In this document: positions 32,753 to 41,997 of the stretch, one piece after another | Position numbering within the stretch: position 1 is the stretch's first letter | How the letters are laid out: every line of letters starts with the position of its first letter | Assembly (NCBI RefSeq): GCF_001884065.1 | Contig: NZ_MACH01000052.1 | Location: 26,476-90,475, forward strand | Source of the DNA: Bacillus proteolyticus | GTDB lineage: Bacteria > Bacillota > Bacilli > Bacillales > Bacillaceae_G | Direction: 5' to 3' | Length of the DNA: 64,000 bases | Program-made: the position numbers and the translations under genes | Notes under the pieces: model-generated | The model's database searches: none | Seen by the model: the letters and a program-made list of their open reading frames with translations, nothing else | Told to the model about the DNA's origin: nothing

Positions 32753-33889
32753 ATGATGAAAAAGGTTTGGGCACTTTGTTGGCTAGAATTAAAACAAATC
32801 TTAATTAAGCCACAAAGCTATATACTCATGTTTGGAATGCCTATTATTTTTACACTTATTTTCGGTGGAAGTGGGAATGAGAAAGTAAATATTAGTTTAG
32901 TGGATAAAGATGGTTCTGTATTATCTAGCAAGTATTATGAGGAAATAAAGAAAAGTGATTTAATTTCTATAGAGAAGGTAACATATGAGGAAGGGAAACA
33001 GAGGATCGAAAACAAGAAATCATCTGGTATAATCATCGTTTCAAAAGATTTTCAAAAGAGTATGCTAGATGGAAAAATAGAAAATATTCAATTTCAAGCC
33101 AGTGCTGATTTTACGGGTGGAACTTCTGTAGGGCAAGTATTAGCAAGTGCATTAAAAAAGATGGAGATAGAAGTTAGTGCGGCAAGAGATTTTGAGAAGA
33201 AAAGTAACACTTCGTGGGAAACGATGTATGAAACAATTTATACAAAAGTAAATCCTGTTTCGATTCAAAAAGAATCGATTTTACATGATGATCAAAAGTT
33301 AAATAACGTTACAGGTCGAGCTGCAGGTTTTTCAATTCTATTCGTCATGATTGTCATGTTAAGTGCGACGGGAACTATTTTGAAAGCTAGACAACTTGGT
33401 GTTTGGTCTCGTTTATTAGGGACACCAGTTTCAAAAGTTCAAATGCTAGCAGGTTATATCCTTTCCTTCTTTTTAATAGGGTGGATTCAATTTGGTGTTT
33501 TAATGATATTAACGCATTCATTATTTGATGTGCAGTGGGGAAATTTATTAGGGGTTATTACACTCGTTTCAGTATTGTTATTAGCCGTCATTGGTCTAGC
33601 TTTATTATTGGCAAGTATCGTAAAAACAACAGAACAGCAGTCCGCACTAGGTAATATCGTTGTAATTTCAACATGTATGATTAGTGGTCTTTATTGGCCG
33701 GTTGAAATTGAACCAGCTTGGATGCAAACAGCGGCAAATTTTGTTCCGCAAACTTGGGCGATGCGTGGCTTTACGGAGTTAATTGTAAGGGGAGGCACAT
33801 TAGCAGATATAGGAGGATATATTGGTATACTCATTTTATTTGCAGGAGTATTTTTCGTAATTGGTTTAACAAGAATACGTTACGACTGA
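32753..33889 (+). CDS. ABC-2 type permease (LnrN/YfiN-like)
   Basis: A 378-aa partner permease with the same plan: an N-terminal helix (YILMFGMPIIFTLIFGG), an extracytoplasmic domain, then helices from AAGFSILFVMIVMLSATGTI. The cytoplasmic loop reads GVWSRLLGTPVSKVQMLAG. It starts 8 nt after the previous gene behind AGGAGGGGAA and has tandem ATGs. Last gene of the exporter operon. Confidence 0.87.
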   Translation: MMKKVWALCWLELKQILIKPQSYILMFGMPIIFTLIFGGSGNEKVNISLVDKDGSVLSSKYYEEIKKSDLISIEKVTYEEGKQRIENKKSSGIIIVSKDFQKSMLDGKIENIQFQASADFTGGTSVGQVLASALKKMEIEVSAARDFEKKSNTSWETMYETIYTKVNPVSIQKESILHDDQKLNNVTGRAAGFSILFVMIVMLSATGTILKARQLGVWSRLLGTPVSKVQMLAGYILSFFLIGWIQFGVLMILTHSLFDVQWGNLLGVITLVSVLLLAVIGLALLLASIVKTTEQQSALGNIVVISTCMISGLYWPVEIEPAWMQTAANFVPQTWAMRGFTELIVRGGTLADIGGYIGILILFAGVFFVIGLTRIRYD

Positions 33890-33890
33890 A

Positions 33891-33942
33891 AAAAGAAAGC
33901 AGAGTTACAGCTTTACGCGCTGAACTCTGCTTTCTTTTTGTG
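33891..33942. terminator. Bidirectional terminator
   Basis: AAAAAGAAAGCAGAGTT / AACTCTGCTTTCTTTTT long stem; shared by the exporter operon and the convergent small membrane protein gene. Confidence 0.9.
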
Positions 33943-34102
33943 TGGTATCTTCCCTCGTTGAAATTATAATAGCGATCCCGAGCATAATAAAAAAAGCTAA
34001 AAAGAGGACGAACTTTGGGAAGAACGGGAATAGTAATAACGCCCCGACTATTATGATTGTTAATAGCACATAGTGCAGGACATATTGGAATAGGTTGTCC
34101 AT
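33905..34102 (-). CDS. Small membrane protein of unknown function (65 aa)
   Basis: ATG at 34102 behind AAAAAGGGGGCGAAAAT; the longer frame to 34243 has no ribosome site. Two hydrophobic helices (VLLTIIIVGALLLFPFFP and FVLFLAFFIMLGIAIIIS) and a charged C-terminal tail (TREDTTQKESRVQR). The last codons lie within the shared terminator. Not a family I recognise. Confidence 0.65.
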   Translation of the reverse strand: MDNLFQYVLHYVLLTIIIVGALLLFPFFPKFVLFLAFFIMLGIAIIISTREDTTQKESRVQRVKL

Positions 34103-34337
34103 ATTTTCGCCCCCTTTTTGGTAGTTGATTGTTATTATTCTATGCGTGGCTATTAGGTAATAGAAGGTGTTTTTTGTTTTTTTGAGAGAAAACAATTGGT
34201 AAGGATTGACATACCTATTGAAAAGGAATAATCTTGAAATCAATTCATACTATTTTTATAGGTAAAATAAAGATAGTTACAGAAAGGAGCGTTATGTTCC
34301 CTCTTAATTAAAAAACAGGAAAGTAAGGGTGAGAATT

Positions 34338-36040
34338 ATGCGAAAGGCTTTGAAAGGGTTACTTGCTACATTCCTTAGTACATCGGTTTTATTAGCAGGA
34401 TGCGCTCAAGAAGAGAAAAGTACAAATGAAGCAGCAAAGATGCCGAAAGTAAAAGATGAGTTTATTAAGGGAGTGACAAAGCAAAAAGTCCAGCAAAGGC
34501 AAAAGAAAGAAAAGATACTTTTGTAATTGGAATGCCGAGCCCTGGCGGGATATTCCTTCCGCATTTTATGGAGAATGGGTGGGATGGTAATATAACGCAA
34601 GCTATATTTGCGCCTCTTGTTGGATTGGATAAGGAAGGAAAACCAATTCCCATTTTGGCGAAGAAGTGGGATATTTCGGAGGATCAGCTTACATATACGT
34701 TCCACTTGAAAGATGATTTGAAGTTTAGTGATGGTGCGCCGTTAACTGCAGATGATGTAGCATTTACATTAACGTTACTACATGACCCGGCATATAGCGG
34801 AGCAACTGATATAAGTCAAACCGCAATAAAGGGTGGGCAAGCATATAAAGAAGGAAAGGCAACAGTTATTGAAGGCATTCAAGTAGTTAATCCGAAAACA
34901 ATTACGATTACAACTGAAAAGGTAAATGCCCAAACATTGTCGTTAATTGGTGGAGAAGTGATTTCAAAAGCTTATTACGGTAAAGAGTATAAGCGAGGGA
35001 ATTTAGAGTACTTAAAAGAGTTATACGGAAAACCGATGGGAGCAGGAGCGTATAAACTAGATAAATATATTCCAGGTCAAGAAGTTCGTTTTGTAGCAAA
35101 TGAAAATTATTTTGAAGGTAAACCGAAGATTGGGCACTTTATTTATAAAATTACAAAAGGTGATACGAATTTGCAACAATTTCAAGCGGGAGAAGTAGAT
35201 TATGATGGTTTCACGACAAGTGCGGAAACGATTGAGCAATTAAAAGAGCTAGGTTTCGCTAATATTAATGTGTATATAGGAAGTTCTTACGGCTATATTA
35301 AAATGAATTATAAGAAGCCCTACTTTAAAGATAAACGTGTACGCCAAGCGTTTATTTACGGATTAGAGCGCCAAAAAGTAATTGATACGTATTTCCAAGG
35401 TTATGCTTCACTCGTCAATGTACCAATTACACCAGTCTCTTGGGCGTATACAGAAGAAGGGATCAATAAATACGAATATAATTTAGAAAAAGCAAAGAAA
35501 TTACTTGATGAAGCAGGGTGGAAAGCTGGGGCAGATGGTATTCGGGAAAAAGATGGCCAGAAATTGAAGGTAAGTTATTTTGCTTCTTCTGCAAGTAAAA
35601 TCAACGATGTGATGATCCCCGTTATGAAAGAGGATTATAAAAAGATTGGGGTAGATTTCAATCCTGAATACATGGACTTTAATACGATGATTTCCAAGGT
35701 AATTAAAGGAGATTATGATTTAGCGATGGTCTCCACACCGATGATTGATGATCCGAGCGGAACAATTGAGGAGTTTGTTTCGACAAGTAAGCGTAATTAT
35801 GATGGATATTATAATCCGAAGGTAGATGAATTAGCTAAGCAGGCACTAGAAACATTGGATACTGAAAAACGAAAAGAAATCTATAAAAAATTATATCAAG
35901 AGTTAAGTGAGGATCCACCTGTTATCTTCTTAAACAATAGTAAAGTCGTGTCTGCACATAATGCACGAATTCAAGGATTACAAGAAGATAACTATAATGG
36001 TATTTTGTTAAGTTTACCTAAATTGAATATTGCTCAATAA
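34338..36040 (+). pseudogene. Frameshifted peptide ABC transporter substrate-binding protein
   Basis: The first frame (ATG at 34338, AAGGGTGAG site) encodes a lipoprotein signal ending at Cys22 (LLAGC) and about 40 more residues, then stops at 34526. The remainder of a family 5 binding protein continues in another frame from about 34474 (reading DKAKSPAKAKERKDTFVIGM, then PGGIFLPHF) to 36040. The paralogue at 36280 is intact and aligns across the break. A single-base indel near 34470-34485 explains both frames. It could be a real null mutation or a sequence error; the second ATG at 34532 would give a protein without signal peptide. Confidence 0.82.
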
Positions 36041-36122
36041 TTTTTGGAGAATTCTCGAAATATTTATATAGAAATAATTGACAAAATATACTGAAAGATA
36101 TAAGCTAATAACCATAAAGTCT

Positions 36123-36198
36123 ACCGGAAAGGTCGGAATAAGATTGTTACCCCTCAAAAACATCTTTTTTTACGTTCAAAACCGACTTTTCCGATTGG
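36123..36198 (+). promoter_or_regulatory. Structured leader of the peptide-transport operon
   Basis: CGGAAAGGTCGG (36125-36136) pairs with CCGACTTTTCCG (36182-36193), one mismatch, around a loop of about 45 nt. It follows a TTGACA (about 36079) promoter and ends about 85 nt before the binding-protein start. Not a riboswitch class I recognise. Confidence 0.45.
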
Positions 36199-36279
36199 CT
36201 ATAAATGTTGCTGTGGGAGGCATACATAAGGCAAGCAGTTCATAAAGTGTAATTATTAAAAAAAGTTAGGGTGGGGACA

Positions 36280-38007
36280 ATGAAGAAAAAGACAAAAAAA
36301 TGGGCTGGTGTATTTTCAGTATTATTGAGTAGTTCGTTTGTGTTATCTGCTTGCGGGGGACAGGAAGATACGGCTTCTACAGAACCAGTTAAACAGCAAG
36401 ATTTAAAAAATATAAAAATCGAAAAGATTGCTGCTACAGATAAGACGAAAGTACCCGATAAAGCAAAAAATCGAAAAGACACGTTAGTTGTTGGGATTAG
36501 TAAACCGGGTGGTGTCTTTTTACCATACTTCCAGCAAAATGGTTGGGATGGAAATGTAACCTCTGTCATTTTTGCGTCGCTTGTATCGACAGATAAACAA
36601 GGAAAGCCAACTCCAGAATTAGCTGAGAAGTGGGATGTTTCTTCTGATCAGTTAACATATACATTCCATTTACGTAAAGATTTAAAATTTAGTGATGGTT
36701 CGCCATTAACAGCGGATGATGTAGCGTTCACATTGACGCTTTTACATGATAAGGCATATGAAGGAGAAATAGACATCTCTCAATATGCTGTTAAAGGTGG
36801 TAAAGAATATAAAGAAGGAAAAGCAACTTCTATTGAAGGAATTCAAGTTGTTGATCCACAGACAATTAAAATTACGACTGAAAAAGTTAATTCGCAGACA
36901 CTAACTGCTTTAGGTGGACCGGTGTTATCAAAAGCGTATTATGGAAAAGACTATAAACAAAATACAAGTTTAGATTATTTAAAAGAGTTATATGGAAAAC
37001 CGATAGCTGCGGGGCCATATAAATTTGAAAAGTATATTCCAGGTCAAGAAGTTCGTTTTGTAGCAAACGAAAATTATTATGCAGGTAAGCCGAAAATTCC
37101 AAACTTCATTTATAAAATTACTGCTGGTGATACAAAACTCCAATTGTTCCAAACAGGCGAAGTTGACTATACTGGCCTAGGTACTGGTGATGAAATTCTT
37201 GAACAGGCGAAAGGTTTACAATTCGCGAACATTCAAATCGAAACAGCTGCATCATTTAACTATATTTATATGAATAATAATAAGCCGTACTTAAAAGATA
37301 AAAAGGTTCGCCAAGCACTTATTTACGGGTTAGATCGTAAAAAATATGTTGATACAGCATTGAAAGGATACGGTACGGTAGCTAATGTACCAATTCATCC
37401 AACTTCTTGGGCTTATACAGAAGAAGGAGTTAATAAATATGAATACGACAAAGAAAAAGCGAAAAAATTATTAGATGAAGCAGGATGGAAAGTTGGTTCG
37501 GATGGAGTTCGTGAAAAAGATGGTCAAAAATTAAAGCTTTCTTATTTCGGCCCAAGTTCGGCTAAAGATAGTGATTTATTAATTCCAATTGCAAAAGAGA
37601 ATTATAAAGAGATAGGTGTAGAATTTAATCCTGAATTTATGGACTTTAATACTATGCTTTCGAAGGTAAATAAAGGTGATTATGATTTAGCTTCTGTTGC
37701 TACACCGATTACAACTGATCCGAGTGAAACTGCAGGTGAATATTTATCTGGTGTTAATAAGGAGAGTCTTGGTTATAAAAATGCAAAAGTTGATGAGTTA
37801 ATTAAAAAAGGTATTGAGACAGTTGATATTGAGAAACGTAAACCTATTTACAAAGAATTGTATAAAGAATTAAGTGATGACCCACCAGTAATTCTATTAA
37901 ACTACCGTAGAACAATTACAGGATACAACGGGAATATAAAAGGAATTGACCCTGAAAAATACAATAGTATTAGTTCAAACTTACCAGTATTATCTATTGA
38001 AAAATAA
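36280..38007 (+). CDS. Peptide ABC transporter substrate-binding lipoprotein
   Basis: Family 5 binding protein, 575 aa from the ATG at 36280 (AGGGTGGGGACA). The lipobox ends at Cys25 (LSAC). The family 5 signature region is SPLTADDVAFTLTLLHD, with PTSWAYTEEGVNKYEYDKEK further on. It is a close paralogue of the frameshifted gene upstream, so the pair came from tandem duplication. Permeases and ATPases follow on the same strand, making this the working receptor of the operon. A large hairpin separates it from the permease genes. Confidence 0.92.
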   Translation: MKKKTKKWAGVFSVLLSSSFVLSACGGQEDTASTEPVKQQDLKNIKIEKIAATDKTKVPDKAKNRKDTLVVGISKPGGVFLPYFQQNGWDGNVTSVIFASLVSTDKQGKPTPELAEKWDVSSDQLTYTFHLRKDLKFSDGSPLTADDVAFTLTLLHDKAYEGEIDISQYAVKGGKEYKEGKATSIEGIQVVDPQTIKITTEKVNSQTLTALGGPVLSKAYYGKDYKQNTSLDYLKELYGKPIAAGPYKFEKYIPGQEVRFVANENYYAGKPKIPNFIYKITAGDTKLQLFQTGEVDYTGLGTGDEILEQAKGLQFANIQIETAASFNYIYMNNNKPYLKDKKVRQALIYGLDRKKYVDTALKGYGTVANVPIHPTSWAYTEEGVNKYEYDKEKAKKLLDEAGWKVGSDGVREKDGQKLKLSYFGPSSAKDSDLLIPIAKENYKEIGVEFNPEFMDFNTMLSKVNKGDYDLASVATPITTDPSETAGEYLSGVNKESLGYKNAKVDELIKKGIETVDIEKRKPIYKELYKELSDDPPVILLNYRRTITGYNGNIKGIDPEKYNSISSNLPVLSIEK

Positions 38008-38025
38008 CGATAAGAATGTATAAGT

Positions 38026-38080
38026 AGAAGACATTTTTTCATTCGGCAAGTAGTGTGCCGTTTTGAAAAAATGTTCTTCT
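38026..38080 (+). other. Intercistronic hairpin between binding-protein and permease genes
   Basis: AGAAGACATTTTTTC pairs with GAAAAAATGTTCTTCT, and CGGCA with TGCCG inside. There is no T-run after it. Such hairpins often protect the upstream message so that binding protein is made in excess over membrane parts; that role is an inference. Confidence 0.6.
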
Positions 38081-38110
38081 ATTTTAAGCATAAGATTGGA
38101 GAGAAAAAGG

Positions 38111-39067
38111 GTGAAAACATATATCATTCGTAGGGTGTTACAAATGATTCCTACACTGTTGGGTACGTCAGTTATTATCTTTTTTTTGTTCGCGCTTCTT
38201 CCAGGTGACTATATTGATTCAAATCCAAAGATTACACCGCAAAGAGCTGAGGAACTTAGAGAGCTATATGGTTTAAATAAACCAATTGTTGAGCGTTACT
38301 TTCATTGGTTAGGTAATGCATTGCAGGGTGACTTTGGTTTTTCACTTCAATATCAAGAACCTGTAACATCATTATTAAATAAATTCATATGGAATTCGTT
38401 TATTGTTGCGATCATTGCATTGTTCTTTATTTGGCTAATTGCACTTATTATCGGTGTGTTTTCAGCGACAAAGCAACATTCTTTATTCGATAAGCTTGTA
38501 ACAATTGGTGTATTTGCAGCGATGTCATTCCCTTCATTCTTTATCGGTTTGTTTTTAATTAAAGTGTTTGCGGTTGACTTTAAGCTATTACCGATAGGCG
38601 GGATGATTGATGTTGGAAGTAATTCGACGGGGCTTGCTTACGTAATAGAAGTTGCAAAGCATATGGTTTTACCCGTGTTTATTTTGACTCTTCTTGGAGT
38701 TGGCTCATTAACTCGTTATTTTAGAACGAGTATGTTAGAAGTTGTACGGCAAGATTACATTCGAACGGCTAGAGCAAAAGGTTTAAAGGAAAAGACTGTT
38801 ATTTATAAACATGCACTAAAAAATGCAATTTTGCCGGCTATTACATTGCTTGCATTTGAATTACCAGGATTGTTTTCAGGAGCAATTATTATAGAACAAA
38901 TTTTCAATTGGCCGGGTATTGGTAATATTCAATTAGAAGCACTTAATTTTCGTGATTATACGGTATTAATGGCATTTACGATGTTTCTTTCTTGTTTGAC
39001 AATTGTTTCAAACTTTTTTGCGGATGTTGTATATGCAGTTGTTGATCCACGTATTCGGTTGAAGTAA
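38111..39067 (+). CDS. Oligopeptide ABC transporter permease, OppB/AppB type
   Basis: A 318-aa membrane permease with six helices. GTG start at 38111 behind TTGGAGAGAAAAAGG; the upstream frame falls in the hairpin. The EAA loop is EVVRQDYIRTARAKGLKEKTVIYKHALKNA (positions about 215-244, quoted only in part: YIRTARAKGLKEK). The N-terminal FFLFALLPGDY is typical of OppB. First of four transport genes that run without gaps. Confidence 0.9.
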   Translation: MKTYIIRRVLQMIPTLLGTSVIIFFLFALLPGDYIDSNPKITPQRAEELRELYGLNKPIVERYFHWLGNALQGDFGFSLQYQEPVTSLLNKFIWNSFIVAIIALFFIWLIALIIGVFSATKQHSLFDKLVTIGVFAAMSFPSFFIGLFLIKVFAVDFKLLPIGGMIDVGSNSTGLAYVIEVAKHMVLPVFILTLLGVGSLTRYFRTSMLEVVRQDYIRTARAKGLKEKTVIYKHALKNAILPAITLLAFELPGLFSGAIIIEQIFNWPGIGNIQLEALNFRDYTVLMAFTMFLSCLTIVSNFFADVVYAVVDPRIRLK

Positions 39068-39079
39068 GGGGGGGAAGAG

Positions 39080-40003
39080 ATGGAAACTGTTACAGCAATT
39101 ACAGAGAAAAAAGCAAAGAAGAAAAGACGGAATGAATCATCGCCATGGAGGCAAGCTTTTAAAAGGATAAAGAAAAATAAAATGGCACTTATAGGATTTT
39201 ACGCATTAGTTTTTATGTTTTTATTTTGTTTTATCGGTCCATTCTTTTCGCCGTATGCATCAGGGAAAATACAAGTTACGCTAATTAACAAACCACCTAG
39301 TTTTTCTCATTGGCTTGGTACAGATCAATTAGGAAGGGATATTTTAACGAGGCTTATGCAAGCCGGACGGATTTCATTAACAATCGGCTTAGCTTCAATG
39401 GTGTTATCCGTTATACTAGGTGCTTTATTAGGAGCGATTGCAGGTTTTTACCGTGGCATCGTCGACAATATTATAATGCGTCTTGCTGATATTTTAATGT
39501 CGATGCCAGGATTACCATTGCTTATTATAATGGGAGCTATTTTATCAGAATGGAAAGTACCATCTGATTATCGTCTTTATGTCATTATGATCATTTTAAG
39601 TTTAGTAGGTTGGCCAGGACTTGCACGCCTCGTGCGAGGTCAAATTTTATCGCTACGAGAACAATCGTTTATGCAAGCTGCTGATGTGCTTGGGATAAAC
39701 GATTACCGGAAAATAGTATATCATTTAATACCGAATGTTCTGCCGATATTAATTGTTGTATCAACATTAGGTGTTGCGGGTTCTATTTTAGGAGAGTCTG
39801 CACTAAGTTACTTAGGTCTTGGCGTTGTCCCGCCTACACCATCATGGGGAAATATGATTAGTGCAGCAAACTCATTAATCGATTTCCAAAAACGCCCGTG
39901 GTTATGGATACCGCCTGGTTTTGCAATCTTTATAACAGTTGTATCAATTAATGTACTTGGCGATGCACTTCGTGATGCATTAGATCCAAAGATGAAGCGG
40001 TAG
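39080..40003 (+). CDS. Oligopeptide ABC transporter permease, OppC/AppC type
   Basis: A 307-aa partner permease. After a basic N-terminus there is one helix (MALIGFYALVFMFLFCFIGP), then HWLGTDQLGRDILTRLMQAG, the usual OppC motif. The EAA loop includes FMQAADVLGINDYRKIVYHL. It starts 12 nt after the previous gene behind AAGGGGGGGAAGAG. Confidence 0.92.
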   Translation: METVTAITEKKAKKKRRNESSPWRQAFKRIKKNKMALIGFYALVFMFLFCFIGPFFSPYASGKIQVTLINKPPSFSHWLGTDQLGRDILTRLMQAGRISLTIGLASMVLSVILGALLGAIAGFYRGIVDNIIMRLADILMSMPGLPLLIIMGAILSEWKVPSDYRLYVIMIILSLVGWPGLARLVRGQILSLREQSFMQAADVLGINDYRKIVYHLIPNVLPILIVVSTLGVAGSILGESALSYLGLGVVPPTPSWGNMISAANSLIDFQKRPWLWIPPGFAIFITVVSINVLGDALRDALDPKMKR

Positions 40004-40013
40004 GTGAGGAAGC

Positions 40014-40994
40014 ATGAGTAAAGCAGTGGTAGAGCTAAAGGATTTACAAACACATTTTCAGACGGAAGAAGGTACAGTAAAGGCTGTCAATCATGTTAGC
40101 TTTTCAGTTCGAGAAGGTGAAACAGTTTGTGTAGTAGGCGAATCAGGTTGCGGGAAAAGTGTAACGGCTTTATCTATTATGGGACTTATTGCTGAATCCG
40201 GCGGTATTGTCGGTGGTGACATTCTTTATGAAGGAAAAAGTCTTTTAGGAATGAAAGAGAAAGAGCTTCGAAGTTTGCGAGGTAATGACATTGCGATGAT
40301 TTTCCAAGAACCGATGACATCGCTAAATCCTGTCTTCACCGTAGGCGAACAAATTGTAGAAACGTTAAGGGAGCATGAGCTACTTAGTAAAAACGAAGCA
40401 TACAAAAAGGCAATTGAATTAATTCGTAAAGTTGGTATAGCTCGCGCTGATGAAATTGTCCATTCTTATCCACATGAACTAAGTGGTGGTATGTTACAAC
40501 GCATTATGATTGCTGTTGCACTTAGTTGTAATCCAAAGTTATTAATTGCAGATGAACCGACAACAGCTCTTGATGTTACGATTCAAGCTCAAATATTAGA
40601 TTTACTAAGACAAGTAAAAGAGGAATTTAAAACATCGATTTTATTAATTACACATGATCTAGGTGTTGTAGCGGAAATGGCCGATTATGTTGTCGTTATG
40701 TATGGTGGAAAAGTTATTGAAGAGGCACCGGTACTAGAAATCTTTCAAAACCCAAAACATCCATATACGCAAGGGCTGCTAAAATCAAAACCAGTAATGG
40801 GGCAACGAACAGATAAACTTTATTCTATTCCAGGGCAAGTTCCTAATTTGGTTGGCTTAGATGAGTTTTGCTACTTTAGTGGTCGCTGTGAACATTGCAT
40901 GGAAATATGCAAAAATGAAGCGCCAAATCTTAATGTGCATGACGAAGATCATAAAGTAGCTTGTTGGTTATATGAGGAGCGTGCTGGGCAATGA
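40014..40994 (+). CDS. Oligopeptide ABC transporter ATP-binding protein, OppD/AppD type
   Basis: A 326-aa ATPase with Walker A GESGCGKS, signature LSGGMLQR and Walker B LLIADEPTTALD. The C-terminal extension carries the cysteine cluster (CYFSGRCEHCMEIC). It overlaps the next gene by 4 nt (ATGA). Works with the following ATPase to energise the permease pair. Confidence 0.93.
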   Translation: MSKAVVELKDLQTHFQTEEGTVKAVNHVSFSVREGETVCVVGESGCGKSVTALSIMGLIAESGGIVGGDILYEGKSLLGMKEKELRSLRGNDIAMIFQEPMTSLNPVFTVGEQIVETLREHELLSKNEAYKKAIELIRKVGIARADEIVHSYPHELSGGMLQRIMIAVALSCNPKLLIADEPTTALDVTIQAQILDLLRQVKEEFKTSILLITHDLGVVAEMADYVVVMYGGKVIEEAPVLEIFQNPKHPYTQGLLKSKPVMGQRTDKLYSIPGQVPNLVGLDEFCYFSGRCEHCMEICKNEAPNLNVHDEDHKVACWLYEERAGQ

Positions 40995-41956
40995 GTGAAC
41001 CATTATTAGAAGTGAAGAACTTAAAAACGTATTTTCCGATTAAGGGCGGCGTATTTAGTAGAACGATTGGACATGTGAAAGCGGTAGATGGGGTAAGCTT
41101 TACAATTGATAAAGGAGAAGTGTTTGGCCTAGTAGGAGAGTCTGGAAGTGGGAAGACGACGATAGGTAAAACAATTCTCCGTCTCGTTCAAAAAACAGAA
41201 GGTGAAGTGAAGTTTAAAGGTCAAGATGTTCATGCTTTATCAAAAGAGGAGCTGAGAAAGCACCGTCCTAATATGCAGCTCGTGTTCCAAGATCCATTTA
41301 GCTCATTAAATCCTAGAATGAGAATTGGAGAAGCACTTGGTGAGCCAATGTTGGCTCATGGGCTAGCGACGAAGGAAAATGTTCGTGAAAAGGTGATAGA
41401 AGTATTGGAGTTATGTGGTTTAGCTCCATATCATATTGACCGATATCCTCATGAGTTTTCTGGTGGACAACGTCAGCGTATCGTTATCGCAAGAGCTATG
41501 GTATTAGATCCAGAATTTATTGTGGCTGATGAGCCTGTTGCGGCATTAGATGTATCTATTCAAGCGCAAATCATTAATTTGTTTAGTGAATTACAGGAGA
41601 AAAAGGGATTATCCTATTTATTCATTTCACATGATTTAAGTGTAGTGGAGCATTTATGTACAAAAATTGGGATTATGTATTTAGGTACGATCGTGGAGAC
41701 GGCACCGCGTGATGAGTTATTTGCGAATCCACTTCACCCGTATACAAAAGCTTTGTTATCGGCTGTACCAATACCAGATCCAACAGTGAAGCGAGAGCGA
41801 ATTATACTAGAGGGTGATATTCCAAGTCCAGCGAATCCACCTTCAGGTTGTCGTTTTCATACACGTTGTCCGTTTGCGACAGATGTTTGTAAAAAAACAG
41901 TACCAGAATTTCGTAATGTTGGTGAAGAGCACTTTGTTGCTTGTCATCATGTATAA
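40991..41956 (+). CDS. Oligopeptide ABC transporter ATP-binding protein, OppF/AppF type
   Basis: A 321-aa ATPase with Walker A GESGSGKT, signature FSGGQRQR and Walker B FIVADEPVAALD. A full-length C-terminal extension is present (SGCRFHTRCPFATDVC), unlike the short OppF at 1044. Last gene of the operon, followed by a strong terminator. Confidence 0.93.
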   Translation: MSEPLLEVKNLKTYFPIKGGVFSRTIGHVKAVDGVSFTIDKGEVFGLVGESGSGKTTIGKTILRLVQKTEGEVKFKGQDVHALSKEELRKHRPNMQLVFQDPFSSLNPRMRIGEALGEPMLAHGLATKENVREKVIEVLELCGLAPYHIDRYPHEFSGGQRQRIVIARAMVLDPEFIVADEPVAALDVSIQAQIINLFSELQEKKGLSYLFISHDLSVVEHLCTKIGIMYLGTIVETAPRDELFANPLHPYTKALLSAVPIPDPTVKRERIILEGDIPSPANPPSGCRFHTRCPFATDVCKKTVPEFRNVGEEHFVACHHV

Positions 41957-41997
41957 AAGAAAAGGACTCTTTCAAATTGAAAGAGTCCTTTTCTTAT
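41957..41997. terminator. Bidirectional terminator
   Basis: AAAAGGACTCTTTCAA / TTGAAAGAGTCCTTTT stem, between the transport operon and the convergent HAD phosphatase gene. Confidence 0.92.
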
